From positions 1 to 56,534 of the forward strand of contig CAZEJK010000006.1 of assembly GCA_964512045.1 (NCBI GenBank): a stretch of 56,534 bases of DNA. Direction: 5' to 3'. This DNA is from CAZEJK01 sp964512045 (GTDB lineage Bacteria > Acidobacteriota > Thermoanaerobaculia > Thermoanaerobaculales > Sulfomarinibacteraceae). The position numbers and the translations under genes were made by a program. Positions 18,829 to 27,538 of this stretch are shown here, one piece after another. The notes beneath the pieces are model-generated. The model worked only from the letters and a program-made list of their open reading frames with translations. It did no database searches and was not told where the DNA came from. Each line of letters starts with the position of its first letter. The first letter of the stretch is position 1.

Positions 18829-20663
18829 GGTGTCTCCTTCGTGTCGTCTTCGTTCCTCTCCGGAGGGTCGTCCGGCGGTGACGGTATCGGCAGGCGGTTC
18901 CTCGGCAAGCGGATCCGAAACGTCGAGCCCTCTCCCGGCGCGGACTCGATCTCCACGCTGCCACCGTGCTCCTGGATCGCCTTCTTGGTGACCAGCAACC
19001 CGAGGCCGGTACCCTGGGTGCCCTTGGTGGTGAAGAAGCTGGTGAACACCTTCCGCTTGACCTCGTAGTCCATCCCGCAGCCATCGTCCTCGACCTCGAT
19101 CTCGAGCTCGCCTCCTCGCTCGCGCGCTCGCACGACCACATGGCCGTGTCCCGGGTCGGAGACGAGGCACGCATCGACGGCGTTGGAGACCAGGTTCGAC
19201 AGCGCGGCATGGATCGCCTCTGCATCCAGGTCAGCAGCAGGGATCTCGGACTCCGCGTCGAGCGTGATCTCGACCCCCTTCTCTCGCGCCGCCTCGCGGT
19301 ACAGCTCCACGACATCCCGCACCAGCCTGTTCGGATCCGTGGGCTCGACCACCGGCACACGGCCCTTCGCGAAGTTCAGGAACTCGCGCACGAACGTGGT
19401 GATCTTCTGGAAGTTGCGATCTAGCATCTCCCATCCCTCGTTCACCTTGTCGGTGCGCTCGTCCTCAAGACCCCAGCGCAGCAAGAACATCCCGCCTTCG
19501 AGGCCGGTCAAGATGTTCTTGACGCCGTGAGCCAGGCCCGCCACGGTCTGGCCCACCGCCGCCAGCCGCTCCGCATCGAGCTTCTCGCGCTCGAGGCGCT
19601 TCACCTCGCGCAGGTCCTGAAGGAAGCCGGCGCTCCCCAACACCCGATGGTCCTCGCGCATCACGACGCCGGAGAACCGGACGGGAACCTCCTCGTCGTC
19701 TCGCCCGCGGATTGTCGTCTCCGGCAGAATACAGCTCCGGCCGCGGCTTTCGATCACGCGCACGAACTCCTCTGGGTAGACCCGCTCCAGCTCGCTGCTC
19801 CCCTTCATCTGCTCGGCAGTCACCCCGAGAAGGTCCTCGGCGGCCGGGTTCATGACGGCGATCGCTCCGTCCTCTTGCGTTGCAACGATCCCGTCAAACG
19901 AGTGGTCGACGAGGCTACCCAGGAACCGGCGCTCGCGGCCGAGCTGCTGCTCCAGCGCCACCAGATCGGTCACATCGTGCAGGATCTCGATGATGTACTC
20001 GCACGCCTCTCCGTTGCGCGAGAGCGGCGCCGTGGTCACCACGTAGTGCGCCTCGGTACCGTCTTTGCGCAGCCCGACCGAGCGCTGCGTGTGCACCTTC
20101 CCGTCAGCACAGCTTCGCACCGCCGGGCAGTCGGGACACCGCTCCGATCGGCCTTTGACCACCTCGTGGCACAGCTTGCCGACATGATCCCCGAACGTCT
20201 GCCGGAGCAGCTCGTTGGCACGTACCATGCGCATGCTGCGATCGATCACCGCCACGTAACACGGGACCCGCTCGAACAGGATCTGGTGCTCCGTCTGCAG
20301 GGTGTGGCTCTCGGTGACGTCGATCGACATCTTCATCACGTAGGCAACGCGCCCGTCCTGATCCGGCACGGGAACGAGCCAGACCACGTAGTGGCCCTTC
20401 CGCCCGTCACGGTCGACCCACACCTCGGACGCAGTACGCCCCTGTCCGTCCTGGAACACCTCCGCAGCGCGGCAACCCCTACAACGGGTGGTCCGCCCCT
20501 TGAGCACGTCGTAGCAGCGGCGGTCGCGCCAGTCGCCGAACGTGTCCGCGAGCCGTCCGTTGGCGCGCACGATCCGATAGTCCCGGTCGAGCACCGCCAC
20601 GGTATGGGGCACCTTGTCGAACAGGTGGCTGCGAATCCAGTCGTCCAAAGCCTGCGGTGTCAT
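18825..20663 (-). CDS. Cytoplasmic PAS-domain sensor histidine kinase
   Basis: This 612-residue kinase has no membrane segment. It has three PAS domains (about 15-120, 125-235 and 245-355), a HisKA-type dimerisation helix with the phosphoacceptor His379 (LAHGVKNILTG), and a C-terminal ATPase domain (NLVSNAVDAC as N box, DDGCGMD as G1, GTGLGLLV as G2). PAS1 and PAS2 both carry a Cys pattern: Cys50 with Cys61/Cys64 and Cys165 with Cys176/Cys179. This suggests metal, haem or redox sensing. It is coupled to the receiver genes on both sides (ATGA at 20660-20663 and 18825-18828). It likely reads the redox state linked to the membrane complex. Confidence 0.95.
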   Translation of the reverse strand: MTPQALDDWIRSHLFDKVPHTVAVLDRDYRIVRANGRLADTFGDWRDRRCYDVLKGRTTRCRGCRAAEVFQDGQGRTASEVWVDRDGRKGHYVVWLVPVPDQDGRVAYVMKMSIDVTESHTLQTEHQILFERVPCYVAVIDRSMRMVRANELLRQTFGDHVGKLCHEVVKGRSERCPDCPAVRSCADGKVHTQRSVGLRKDGTEAHYVVTTAPLSRNGEACEYIIEILHDVTDLVALEQQLGRERRFLGSLVDHSFDGIVATQEDGAIAVMNPAAEDLLGVTAEQMKGSSELERVYPEEFVRVIESRGRSCILPETTIRGRDDEEVPVRFSGVVMREDHRVLGSAGFLQDLREVKRLEREKLDAERLAAVGQTVAGLAHGVKNILTGLEGGMFLLRWGLEDERTDKVNEGWEMLDRNFQKITTFVREFLNFAKGRVPVVEPTDPNRLVRDVVELYREAAREKGVEITLDAESEIPAADLDAEAIHAALSNLVSNAVDACLVSDPGHGHVVVRARERGGELEIEVEDDGCGMDYEVKRKVFTSFFTTKGTQGTGLGLLVTKKAIQEHGGSVEIESAPGEGSTFRIRLPRNRLPIPSPPDDPPERNEDDTKETP

Positions 20664-21049
20664 GGCCGCCCCCGTGCCACCTTCTCGATCGTCTCGAGAA
20701 ACGCCGCGGCGTCCGGTGGCTTCTCGATGAACCCGTCCGGCTCGAGAGAGACCGAGTCATCCTCCTCCGTCTCGACGTCAGGCTTGAGCGCCGTGATGAA
20801 CACCACCGGAACTGCGGCCACCCGCTCATCCTGGCGGAGTCGGCGGAGCAGTGACACACCGGTCTCCTCCGGCATCACCACATCGACGCACGCCACGTCC
20901 GGTTGCACCCTGACGATCAGATCGAACCCCGACGCGGCGTCCGACGCCACATGCGGGCGATGACCACGCTGCTCGAGCACAGCGGCCAGGTACGCGACCA
21001 CGTCGGGCTCATCGTCGATCACGACCACGTCGAGCCCGGCGTCTGCCAT
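20660..21049 (-). CDS. Stand-alone response regulator receiver protein
   Basis: The 129-residue protein is a receiver domain only: VVVIDDEPDV (acidic pocket), phosphoacceptor Asp56 in CVDVVMP, Thr in FITALK, and Lys in FIEKPPD. There is no output domain. Its ATG shares one base with the stop of the NrfD-cytochrome gene (TGATG). Two receivers flanking one kinase in an operon suggest a phosphorelay or a phosphate sink. The final output may be the divergent sigma-54 activator, although that protein lacks a receiver domain. Confidence 0.93.
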   Translation of the reverse strand: MADAGLDVVVIDDEPDVVAYLAAVLEQRGHRPHVASDAASGFDLIVRVQPDVACVDVVMPEETGVSLLRRLRQDERVAAVPVVFITALKPDVETEEDDSVSLEPDGFIEKPPDAAAFLETIEKVARGRP

Positions 21050-22887
21050 CACTGGCTCCAACCGTGGGCCGCCTCGCCGGCGTGACAGGTGGCACACTCG
21101 TGCAAGCGCTCGCGGTTCACCTCGGGACCCTTCTGCTTGTGGCAGGTGATGCACAGCTCATGCATCGCTGTCTCGTAGCTCGCCGCCATTCGCGGACGCT
21201 GGGGATCGTCGAGCTCCACCGTCGTCCCGGCTTGCGCAAGAGCCAGATCCCCCCGGTGGCATCCCTCCGAGTCACAGGTCACCGTAGCCTCGGCCCGCTT
21301 CGCTCCATCGGTCTCGATATGACATGCAGCGCAGGGATCCTCGGCGCCGGTCGCTGCGATGTGCCGCTCGTGGCTGGAGTGGTCGAAGATGTCGGTCGGC
21401 GACCACATGTCGCGATGGCACCGCCAGCACGGGGTGTCCTTGTCCTTCGGCTCGTCCATGTGGTGGCAGAGCACGCACGAGTCGTCGGCGCCGAGACGGT
21501 CGATATGGCTCTGATGGCGGAAGTGCACGACGAAGTCGCCACGGTCGCCATCGATCTCGAGGATGTTGCGTCCCCTGGAGCGTGCGACTGGCTCCGGCTG
21601 CGGTCCGGCCCCGAACAGCGCCTCGTGAGGAAGGAACGCAAAACCGACAGCGGCCGCGAGCACGAACGCCACCGAGTTCCGTTTGAAGCCGCCCAGGGCA
21701 CCCTCGCCCACCCATACGGCCGACGCCGGGTCCGGAGCCGGAGGAGGCACGCGGCCCGGCTGTGCATCGAGGTGCTCCTCCGGTTGCCAGACCTCGTAGT
21801 TCTCGACCAGGAACATCCAGATCAGCACAGCGATCCCCGGCACCAGGCCGAGGCTCATCAGAATCTCGAGCCCGGACGGGAAGTAGCTCGTACCAGTGGG
21901 AGTGATCGTGGACAGTCCGGCCACACTGACACGGCTCAGGGTGAACCCCGAGACGATCGCGAACGCCAGCCAGCCGAGCCCGGTACGGCTGGATCGCAGC
22001 TTCCTGAACTGGAGCAGGACGGCCGGAATCAGCAGCAGCACCGCCATCTCCAGCCAGAACAGGAACCCGTTGAACGATGCCTCCAGAAGGAACGCGGCCT
22101 TGCCACGAACCGCAAGGTCGGCGAAACGGATCACCGCGAACAGGCCGACGATCCAGGCGCACCACAGGCCGAGCTTTCGCAGCAGCTGATCGTTGATCCG
22201 GCGCCCGTACAACCAGTGTGCGATGTGGGACTCCACGATGACCGCACCCAGGCCCATGGCGACACACGACACGAAGAACAGCACGTTGATGATCGGGCTG
22301 TAGAACAGCGGGTGCTGCCGATGCGGCATGATGGCGAACAGGGTTCCGAGGGAGCTCTGATGGAGCACCGACAGGGCAATACCGAAGATCACCAACGGCA
22401 TCGTCGCCGCCTTCAAGAAACGGTAGAACACATCGACACTCTGGAACCGATCACGATAGCGCTCCAGCACCACCGGAGCGAACTCCAGCGCCAGAACCGT
22501 CAGGTACAGCATCACGCACCACGCCACCTCGAACAGTGGCGAGTGGAGGTTCCAGAACACGACCGGACGCCAGATGTTCCATGGCAGCCCCAGGTCGACG
22601 ATCAGGCTCACCACGAAGAACGTGTAGCCGAGGAACCCGAGCAGCACCGAGCGGCGAGCCAGCACGTGGTAGCGCTCGGACTGGAACACGTACACCACCG
22701 CGGCGATGGTGAACCCGCCCGCCGCGAACGCGACACCCGCCAGCTTGAGACCGATCCACAGCCCCCACGGCGTCAGATCGCTCAGGTTCGTGGTCGCGCC
22801 CAGCCCGGTGAAGAACCGCGCCATCAGCGCCACCAGCGACGCGCCGACCAGCGCCCACAAGACCGCCTTGACGACTCGGACCCTCAT
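21049..22887 (-). CDS. NrfD-family membrane quinone subunit fused to a six-haem cytochrome c
   Basis: This 612-residue fusion starts with an NrfD/PsrC-type integral membrane domain (about 9-10 helices, residues 1-430), as in HmcC and DsrP, expected to exchange electrons with quinone. A further helix near 460 (SVAFVLAAAVGFAFLP) leads to an exported C-terminal domain. Haem motifs there are CVLCH (471), CWRCH (487), CAACH (519), the unusual CX4CH form CDSEGCH (538), CITCH (579) and CATCH (598). Spare His residues between them could be distal ligands. In Hmc and Dsr complexes these two parts are separate proteins. The start overlaps the ferredoxin gene as ATGA. A role in moving electrons between the quinone pool and periplasmic partners is inferred. 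Confidence 0.9.
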   Translation of the reverse strand: MRVRVVKAVLWALVGASLVALMARFFTGLGATTNLSDLTPWGLWIGLKLAGVAFAAGGFTIAAVVYVFQSERYHVLARRSVLLGFLGYTFFVVSLIVDLGLPWNIWRPVVFWNLHSPLFEVAWCVMLYLTVLALEFAPVVLERYRDRFQSVDVFYRFLKAATMPLVIFGIALSVLHQSSLGTLFAIMPHRQHPLFYSPIINVLFFVSCVAMGLGAVIVESHIAHWLYGRRINDQLLRKLGLWCAWIVGLFAVIRFADLAVRGKAAFLLEASFNGFLFWLEMAVLLLIPAVLLQFRKLRSSRTGLGWLAFAIVSGFTLSRVSVAGLSTITPTGTSYFPSGLEILMSLGLVPGIAVLIWMFLVENYEVWQPEEHLDAQPGRVPPPAPDPASAVWVGEGALGGFKRNSVAFVLAAAVGFAFLPHEALFGAGPQPEPVARSRGRNILEIDGDRGDFVVHFRHQSHIDRLGADDSCVLCHHMDEPKDKDTPCWRCHRDMWSPTDIFDHSSHERHIAATGAEDPCAACHIETDGAKRAEATVTCDSEGCHRGDLALAQAGTTVELDDPQRPRMAASYETAMHELCITCHKQKGPEVNRERLHECATCHAGEAAHGWSQ

Positions 22888-23699
22888 GCCTCGCCTCCTT
22901 CGTCCTCGGTCTGGGTGGGACGCTCGACAGCCTCTGGATGCCCCTCCGTCGCCTCGACATCCCGGCGCCGCTTGGCGTACAGCCACGTACCCGTCATCAG
23001 CAGCCCGACACCGATGAACGTCGGTGGCACGGTCGCCAGGATCCGGTGGGTACGGTGCGGCAGCGGCTCGGTGGGCAACGGCCGGTCGTTCAGAGACATC
23101 CACGTGAGATCGATATCCGACAGGTACAGCACCCTGGTTCCGCCGACCTCGTGCTCACCCCAGATCCGGTCCTCGAAGTACCTCCCCGGGCTCTCGGCGA
23201 TCCTGCGGCGCGCCTCCTCCAGCGCCTCCTCGCGGCTCGTAAAGAACACCGTCGCCTGCTCCGGACACGCCGCGGTGCACGCCGGTTGCTCGATCTCGCC
23301 GCGCGCCATGGCCTCCGCGCACAGGGTGCACTTGCTGATGTACGGGATCGCCTCCTCCCACTCGTAGCGGGGAATCCCGTACGGGCACGCCATCATGCAG
23401 TACCGGCAACCCATGCAGATCGCACGGTCGTAGACCACGGCGCCACGCTCCGTCACCTTCAACGCCCCCACGGGACAGACCGCGGCACACGCCGGCTCGA
23501 GGCAGTGTCGGCATTGCAGGCGTACGAACCGGTCTGGATCACGACGCACCACCGAGCAGAACCGGTCGCCACTCAGGCCATCGGCCTCCACCCACGGATA
23601 GTGCACGTCCTCGCCGAGATGGTTGACCTCGGCGCACGCATCCACGCACTTCTCGCACCCGGTACATCGGGTCGTATCAGTCAGGATCGCGTAGCTCAT
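22884..23699 (-). CDS. Polyferredoxin subunit (HmcB/DsrO-like), four [4Fe-4S] clusters, C-terminal membrane anchor
   Basis: This 271-residue protein has four Cys clusters of the NrfC/HmcB type: CTGCEKC...C near residue 12, CRHCLEPACAAVCP, CMGCRYCMMACP, and CTLC with CTAACP. A membrane helix near residue 240 (PPTFIGVGLLMTGTWLY) anchors it. No twin-arginine signal is evident, so the clusters may face the cytoplasm, unlike classical DsrO; the anchor's topology needs proof. In this complex it would carry electrons between the HdrD-like and NrfD subunits. The start at 23699 overlaps the cytochrome b gene as ATGA. Confidence 0.92.
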   Translation of the reverse strand: MSYAILTDTTRCTGCEKCVDACAEVNHLGEDVHYPWVEADGLSGDRFCSVVRRDPDRFVRLQCRHCLEPACAAVCPVGALKVTERGAVVYDRAICMGCRYCMMACPYGIPRYEWEEAIPYISKCTLCAEAMARGEIEQPACTAACPEQATVFFTSREEALEEARRRIAESPGRYFEDRIWGEHEVGGTRVLYLSDIDLTWMSLNDRPLPTEPLPHRTHRILATVPPTFIGVGLLMTGTWLYAKRRRDVEATEGHPEAVERPTQTEDEGGEA

Positions 23700-24397
23700 A
23701 TCGGTTGCTCCTGGGTGCCGATCTCCTTCGCGACGGCCTCCGGATAGTCCGGCGGGAACCGCCAGGCCAGCTCGGACGGCGCCCTGGCCAGCGGCATCAG
23801 CGCCATGTGCGACAGCTTGCTGAACGGTGCGATGACGAACAGCAGCTCGGCGCTGAGCATGTGCACCAGCAGCGTCGGGTCGTAGGCGAACGGGTTGAGC
23901 TGATGATGCGTGGCGAGAAAACCGGAGATGAACGGTAGGGCCAGCAGGATCGGAATAGCGTAGTCCTGTGGACGGCTCAGCCCACGCATGGGCGGCTGTG
24001 CCACACGGATCACCACGAGCGCGAACACGACTGCAATCGTCAGCAATGTCAGCAGATCTGCGACGTTCATTGGCAACGCAGGCCAACGCAGTCCGGTGTT
24101 CGCATGGATCAGACGGATGTGGGCCAGCAGAAACACCGGCACCACGATCACACCGATGTGGAACACGATCGACAGCGCGCTCAGCCAGCCGCGATGCACG
24201 ACGTGCCGAACCGGCACCAGCCAGTCCAGCGTCTCGCGAACGGCCCTGCGCCACGGCACGTTCCTGTCATCGGTCATGCGATAGGCCCTGACCGACCCCC
24301 AGACAAGCAGAATGACGTTGCGCGCCAGGCCCAACACCAGCACCGCCACGCTGAACCGGAACAGCGGTCCGCGGACGAAGTCCAGCAACGGTTCCAC
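23696..24397 (-). CDS. Cytochrome b membrane subunit (HmcE/DsrM-like, nitrate reductase gamma type)
   Basis: This 233-residue protein has about five membrane helices and conserved His residues that may ligate haem b (IVFHIGVIVVPVFLLAHIRL, LATHHQLNPF, LVHMLSAELLFVIAPFSKLSH). It resembles the DsrM/HmcE/NarI family that transfers electrons between quinones and an iron-sulfur partner. Three in-frame GTG codons (24415, 24403, 24397) are possible starts; 24397 is preferred because GGGGAGG lies 5 bases before it. A start at 24415 would overlap the HdrD-like stop as GTGA, matching the other junctions. Confidence 0.88.
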   Translation of the reverse strand: MEPLLDFVRGPLFRFSVAVLVLGLARNVILLVWGSVRAYRMTDDRNVPWRRAVRETLDWLVPVRHVVHRGWLSALSIVFHIGVIVVPVFLLAHIRLIHANTGLRWPALPMNVADLLTLLTIAVVFALVVIRVAQPPMRGLSRPQDYAIPILLALPFISGFLATHHQLNPFAYDPTLLVHMLSAELLFVIAPFSKLSHMALMPLARAPSELAWRFPPDYPEAVAKEIGTQEQPI

Positions 24398-24411
24398 AGT
24401 CACCTCCCCTT

Positions 24412-25857
24412 TCACCCGAGCATCGGATCGTCGGCCTGTCGCTCGGCGGCCGGCTTCGCGCCGGGGATCTCGATCGCCCGCAGCACGAGATCGTGGAGCC
24501 CGATCAGCTCCACCCCTTCGAGCTCGTAGTCCTCGATAATTTCCCGGAGCTGCTTCTTGCAGTTGGCGCACGGTGCGATCACGTAACGGGCGCCGGTCTC
24601 ACGGATCTGCTGGGCCTTCTTGAGACCGCCCACGCCCGTGCGAAACTCCCGGATCTCGTCCACCGAGACCGTTCCACCACCGCCGCCACAGCAGTAGTTG
24701 TGGGTCCTTCCGGGCGTCATCTCGACGTAGTTCTTGCAGAACGCCTTGATGATCTCCCGTGGCCGATCCACCAGCCACCCCTTGCGCGCGATGTTGCACG
24801 GATCGTGGTAGGTCACGACGTCGGTCACGATGTCCGGGTTGAGGGTCACCTTGCCCTGCTCGAGCATGTCGTACAGCCACTCCATGCAGTTGATCACCGG
24901 CGGCGCGTCGGGACCTCCGAACACCGGCACGAAGTCCTTCGCCGACCGTGAGGCGTGGCCACACTCGCCGATCATGATCTTGCGCCCGTTCAGACGCTTC
25001 ACCTCACCCACGAGCTGACGGATGATCCGGCTCAGGTAGCGGTCGTTGATGAACAGCCCGTAGTTGATTCCGTCGAAGTACTTCGAGCCGATCGTCCAGC
25101 TACACCCCGAGGCGTGCAGCACAGCGGCGTTGCCCATCAAGGTGTCTGCTTCGAGCAGAAAGTCGCTGACCGCCGGGAAGAACACGTACTCGGCATCCTC
25201 CACGTCGATCGGGAACTTGACGGCATCGGTGCCGAGCTGCTCCTCCAGCTCCTCCTCGAGGAACTCACAGGTGTCGGTCATCGCCACCGACGGGATCGCC
25301 GAGGTGTTGCGGGTCGAGCCCTCAAGCTGCTCGCGGACCGCCACCACCAACGCCTTCGGCGCGATCCCCATCTCGGTGAGAATGTGGCGCATCAGATGGG
25401 TGAGCAGTCCATGGTCGATCCCCATCGGGCACTCGATCGTGCACCGCCGACACGCCGTGCAGCGATAGATCGACTCCGCCATGGTATCGATGTGCTCGTC
25501 CGTCAGCTCCCAGGCAGTCCCGAGCCGAGCCCGCAGCATGCCCGAGAAGGTGAAGTACCGCCGGTACACCTTCAGCAGGAGCTCGGAGCGGTAGCATGGG
25601 ATGTCCTCGACCGCCCCGGAAGCCTCGTACACTGGGCACACATCGGCGCACCGCGAGCACTTGGTGGTGACGCGCGAGTACAGGTCCAGCCAGTACCCGT
25701 ACGCCGAGTGCTGGAGCACGGCGCGCATCACCTCCAGGAACCGGCGCGGACGGTCGCGCACCTCGAACGGCTCCACATAGAACGAGTACTTCGGCGCTTC
25801 CGAGACGGCTCGGGAGCTGACCTTGGGTTCAAGCTTCTCTACTGGCTCTGCGCTCAT
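24412..25857 (-). CDS. HdrD-like iron-sulfur protein (HmcF/DsrK-like)
   Basis: This 481-residue protein has two [4Fe-4S] motifs (CSRCADVCP near residue 68 and CTACRRCTIECP). They are followed by a CCG-type catalytic domain of the heterodisulfide reductase D family: C-X34-CC-X39-CxxC (HDPCNIAR, NYCCGGGGG, PCANC), which binds a noncubane [4Fe-4S] centre. In Hmc, Tmc and DsrMKJOP complexes the equivalent subunit takes electrons from quinone or the cytochrome b subunit on the cytoplasmic side and passes them to a disulfide-type acceptor. It is the first gene of the operon. The ATG at 25857 has GGGGGG upstream and is preferred over an in-frame start 42 bases earlier. The sigma-54-type promoter is 29-44 bases upstream. 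Confidence 0.93.
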   Translation of the reverse strand: MSAEPVEKLEPKVSSRAVSEAPKYSFYVEPFEVRDRPRRFLEVMRAVLQHSAYGYWLDLYSRVTTKCSRCADVCPVYEASGAVEDIPCYRSELLLKVYRRYFTFSGMLRARLGTAWELTDEHIDTMAESIYRCTACRRCTIECPMGIDHGLLTHLMRHILTEMGIAPKALVVAVREQLEGSTRNTSAIPSVAMTDTCEFLEEELEEQLGTDAVKFPIDVEDAEYVFFPAVSDFLLEADTLMGNAAVLHASGCSWTIGSKYFDGINYGLFINDRYLSRIIRQLVGEVKRLNGRKIMIGECGHASRSAKDFVPVFGGPDAPPVINCMEWLYDMLEQGKVTLNPDIVTDVVTYHDPCNIARKGWLVDRPREIIKAFCKNYVEMTPGRTHNYCCGGGGGTVSVDEIREFRTGVGGLKKAQQIRETGARYVIAPCANCKKQLREIIEDYELEGVELIGLHDLVLRAIEIPGAKPAAERQADDPMLG

Positions 25858-25885
25858 AGTCCCCCCGACACACACCACCCTCCCG

Positions 25886-25901
25886 TGCAAGAGGTGCACC
25901 A
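25886..25901 (-). promoter_or_regulatory. Sigma-54 (-24/-12) promoter of the redox operon
   Basis: On the minus strand the sequence TGGTGCACCTCTTGCA has GG (-24) and GC (-12) exactly 10 bases apart, as the sigma-54 consensus TGGCACG-N4-TTGCA requires. Only two positions in the -24 block differ from it. The start site would lie near 25876, about 19 bases before the HdrD-like ATG with the ribosome site in between. A sigma-54 activator gene is divergent next door. Both facts support the call. Confidence 0.75.
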
Positions 25902-26017
25902 GCCGCCGCCAAGACGGTGCTCAGCGGAGAGAACTCTCACAGATACAACGGTTCTTTGAGCTTCAGAGACTCGATCTCCACATGAGACCATCGCATTCTG
26001 CGTGCCTCATGCCGGTT

Positions 26018-26032
26018 CACTCTCGCAGAGTG
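26018..26032. promoter_or_regulatory. Inverted repeat, candidate enhancer (UAS) for the sigma-54 activator
   Basis: CACTCTCGCAGAGTG is a perfect 6-3-6 inverted repeat about 140 bases upstream of the predicted start of the redox operon, within the usual enhancer range. A shorter related repeat, GAGAGAACTCTC, is at 25927-25938. Both lie in the 316-base region between the divergent genes. A TTGACA -35-like hexamer for the activator gene is at 26056-26061, but no good -10 was found. Confidence 0.5.
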
Positions 26033-26173
26033 CAGCCATCTGCCGCACCCGGACTTTGACACGGCGCGTCATTCCAGGCATGGTAGCGTTCGGGAGCGCA
26101 AAGCCAGGCGCCGGAGCTTCGCGCCTCCACTCGAAAGTCGACGTGCCGGCGTCCTCGTTAAGGTGGCCCTGAC

Positions 26174-27538
26174 ATGTACCATCAGAACCCCGCGACCGCA
26201 GAGATCATCCTCGACAGCGTGACCGACGGCGTCTTCACCGTCGACCTGGAGGGACGGATCACAGCGTTCAACCGCGCAGCGGTGCAGATCACGGGGGTGC
26301 CCCGCGAGGAGGCGCTCGGCCAGCCGTGCTGCGACGTTTTTCGCGCGAGCATCTGCGAGTCCGCGTGTGCGATGAAGGAGACGCAGGCCACCGGCCGCCC
26401 CGTGATCAACAGGCCGGTGTACATCATCGGGCCGGAAGGCGACCGGATTCCGATCAGCATCTCCACCGCCCTCTTGCGAGACACTGATGGCACCCTGATC
26501 GGCGGAGTGGAGACGTTCCGCGATCTCACGCTGGTCGAGGAGCTCCGCAAGCAGATCGAGCAACGGTACAGCTTCGGCGACATCATCGGACGCAGCCCGG
26601 CCATGCAGTCGCTGTTCGACATCATCGCAACGGTGGCCTCCAGCGAGAGCACCGTTGTCCTGGAGGGCGAAAGCGGCACCGGCAAGGAGCTGTTCGCCCG
26701 CGCCCTGCACGAGCTCTCTCCTCGGCACAAAGGACGGTTCGTGGCAATCAACTGCGGCGCCCTGCCCGACACCCTGCTCGAGTCCGAGCTGTTCGGTCAC
26801 ACCGCGGGGGCGTTCACCGGCGCCCGCGGCGATCGCCCTGGCCGCTTTGAGATCGCCCGCGGCGGCACGATCTTCCTCGACGAGATCGGCGACATCTCCC
26901 CCGCGATGCAAGTGCGCCTCCTCCGTGTTCTGCAAGAACGCGTGTTCGAGCCGCTCGGCTCCGTGGACCCTGTGGAGGCGGACGTCCGCGTGATCGCTGC
27001 CACCAACCGCAAGCTCGACGCGCTGGTCGAGGAGGGCACCTTCCGTACGGACCTGTTCTTCCGACTCAACGTGATCCGTCTGGAGCTGCCACCGTTGCGT
27101 GACCGGCGAGAGGACATCCCGTTGCTGGTCGACCACTTCATCGCGCGCTTCAACCGGTCTCAGGGTCGCAGCGTGGTGGGCGTGTCGGACGAGGTGCTGG
27201 CGGTGCTGATGGGTCATCACTTCTCGGGCAACGTCCGGGAGCTGGAGAACATCCTCGAGCACGCGTTCGTGCTCTGCCGCGGCGACATCATCGAGCTCCA
27301 GAACCTGCCCAAGGAGCTGGTCCCCGAGGGCGGAGCCAGCAAGCTGCAGATTCCGCCCGGCTCGACCTTGAAGGAGATCGAGCGGATCTACATCACCGAC
27401 GCGCTGCGCCGCAATCACGGCAACCGCAACGCCGCCGCACGCGAGCTCGGCATCCATCCCAGCACTCTGTTCCGCAAGCTCCGCAGCCTCGATATCGACG
27501 TTCCCGAACGCGACGGACGCTCGAAGCCGCGGGGCTGA
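26174..27538 (+). CDS. Sigma-54-dependent transcriptional activator with N-terminal PAS domain
   Basis: This 454-residue NtrC-type regulator has a PAS domain (10-115), an AAA+ domain and a Fis-type helix-turn-helix at the end (NRNAAARELGIHPSTLFRKL). The AAA+ domain shows GESGTGKE (165-172), GAFTGA (212-217, the loop that contacts sigma-54), and FLDEIGD (234-240). The PAS domain carries a Cys cluster, Cys52/Cys53/Cys61/Cys65, resembling that in the operon's histidine kinase. The family hydrolyses ATP to open sigma-54 promoters. It lacks a receiver domain, so the signal probably enters through PAS. It is divergent from the redox operon and is its most likely activator. Confidence 0.95.
   Translation: MYHQNPATAEIILDSVTDGVFTVDLEGRITAFNRAAVQITGVPREEALGQPCCDVFRASICESACAMKETQATGRPVINRPVYIIGPEGDRIPISISTALLRDTDGTLIGGVETFRDLTLVEELRKQIEQRYSFGDIIGRSPAMQSLFDIIATVASSESTVVLEGESGTGKELFARALHELSPRHKGRFVAINCGALPDTLLESELFGHTAGAFTGARGDRPGRFEIARGGTIFLDEIGDISPAMQVRLLRVLQERVFEPLGSVDPVEADVRVIAATNRKLDALVEEGTFRTDLFFRLNVIRLELPPLRDRREDIPLLVDHFIARFNRSQGRSVVGVSDEVLAVLMGHHFSGNVRELENILEHAFVLCRGDIIELQNLPKELVPEGGASKLQIPPGSTLKEIERIYITDALRRNHGNRNAAARELGIHPSTLFRKLRSLDIDVPERDGRSKPRG

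Noticed and set aside
21064..23367. A 767-codon open frame on the plus strand across the redox operon
   Set aside because: It is antisense to the NrfD-cytochrome and polyferredoxin genes, which have strong motifs; its composition (many Arg, His, Gln) is that of a shadow frame.
25927..25938. GAGAGAACTCTC as a second activator site
   Set aside because: It is short, only about 50 bases from the predicted start, and may be chance; noted but not called as a feature.
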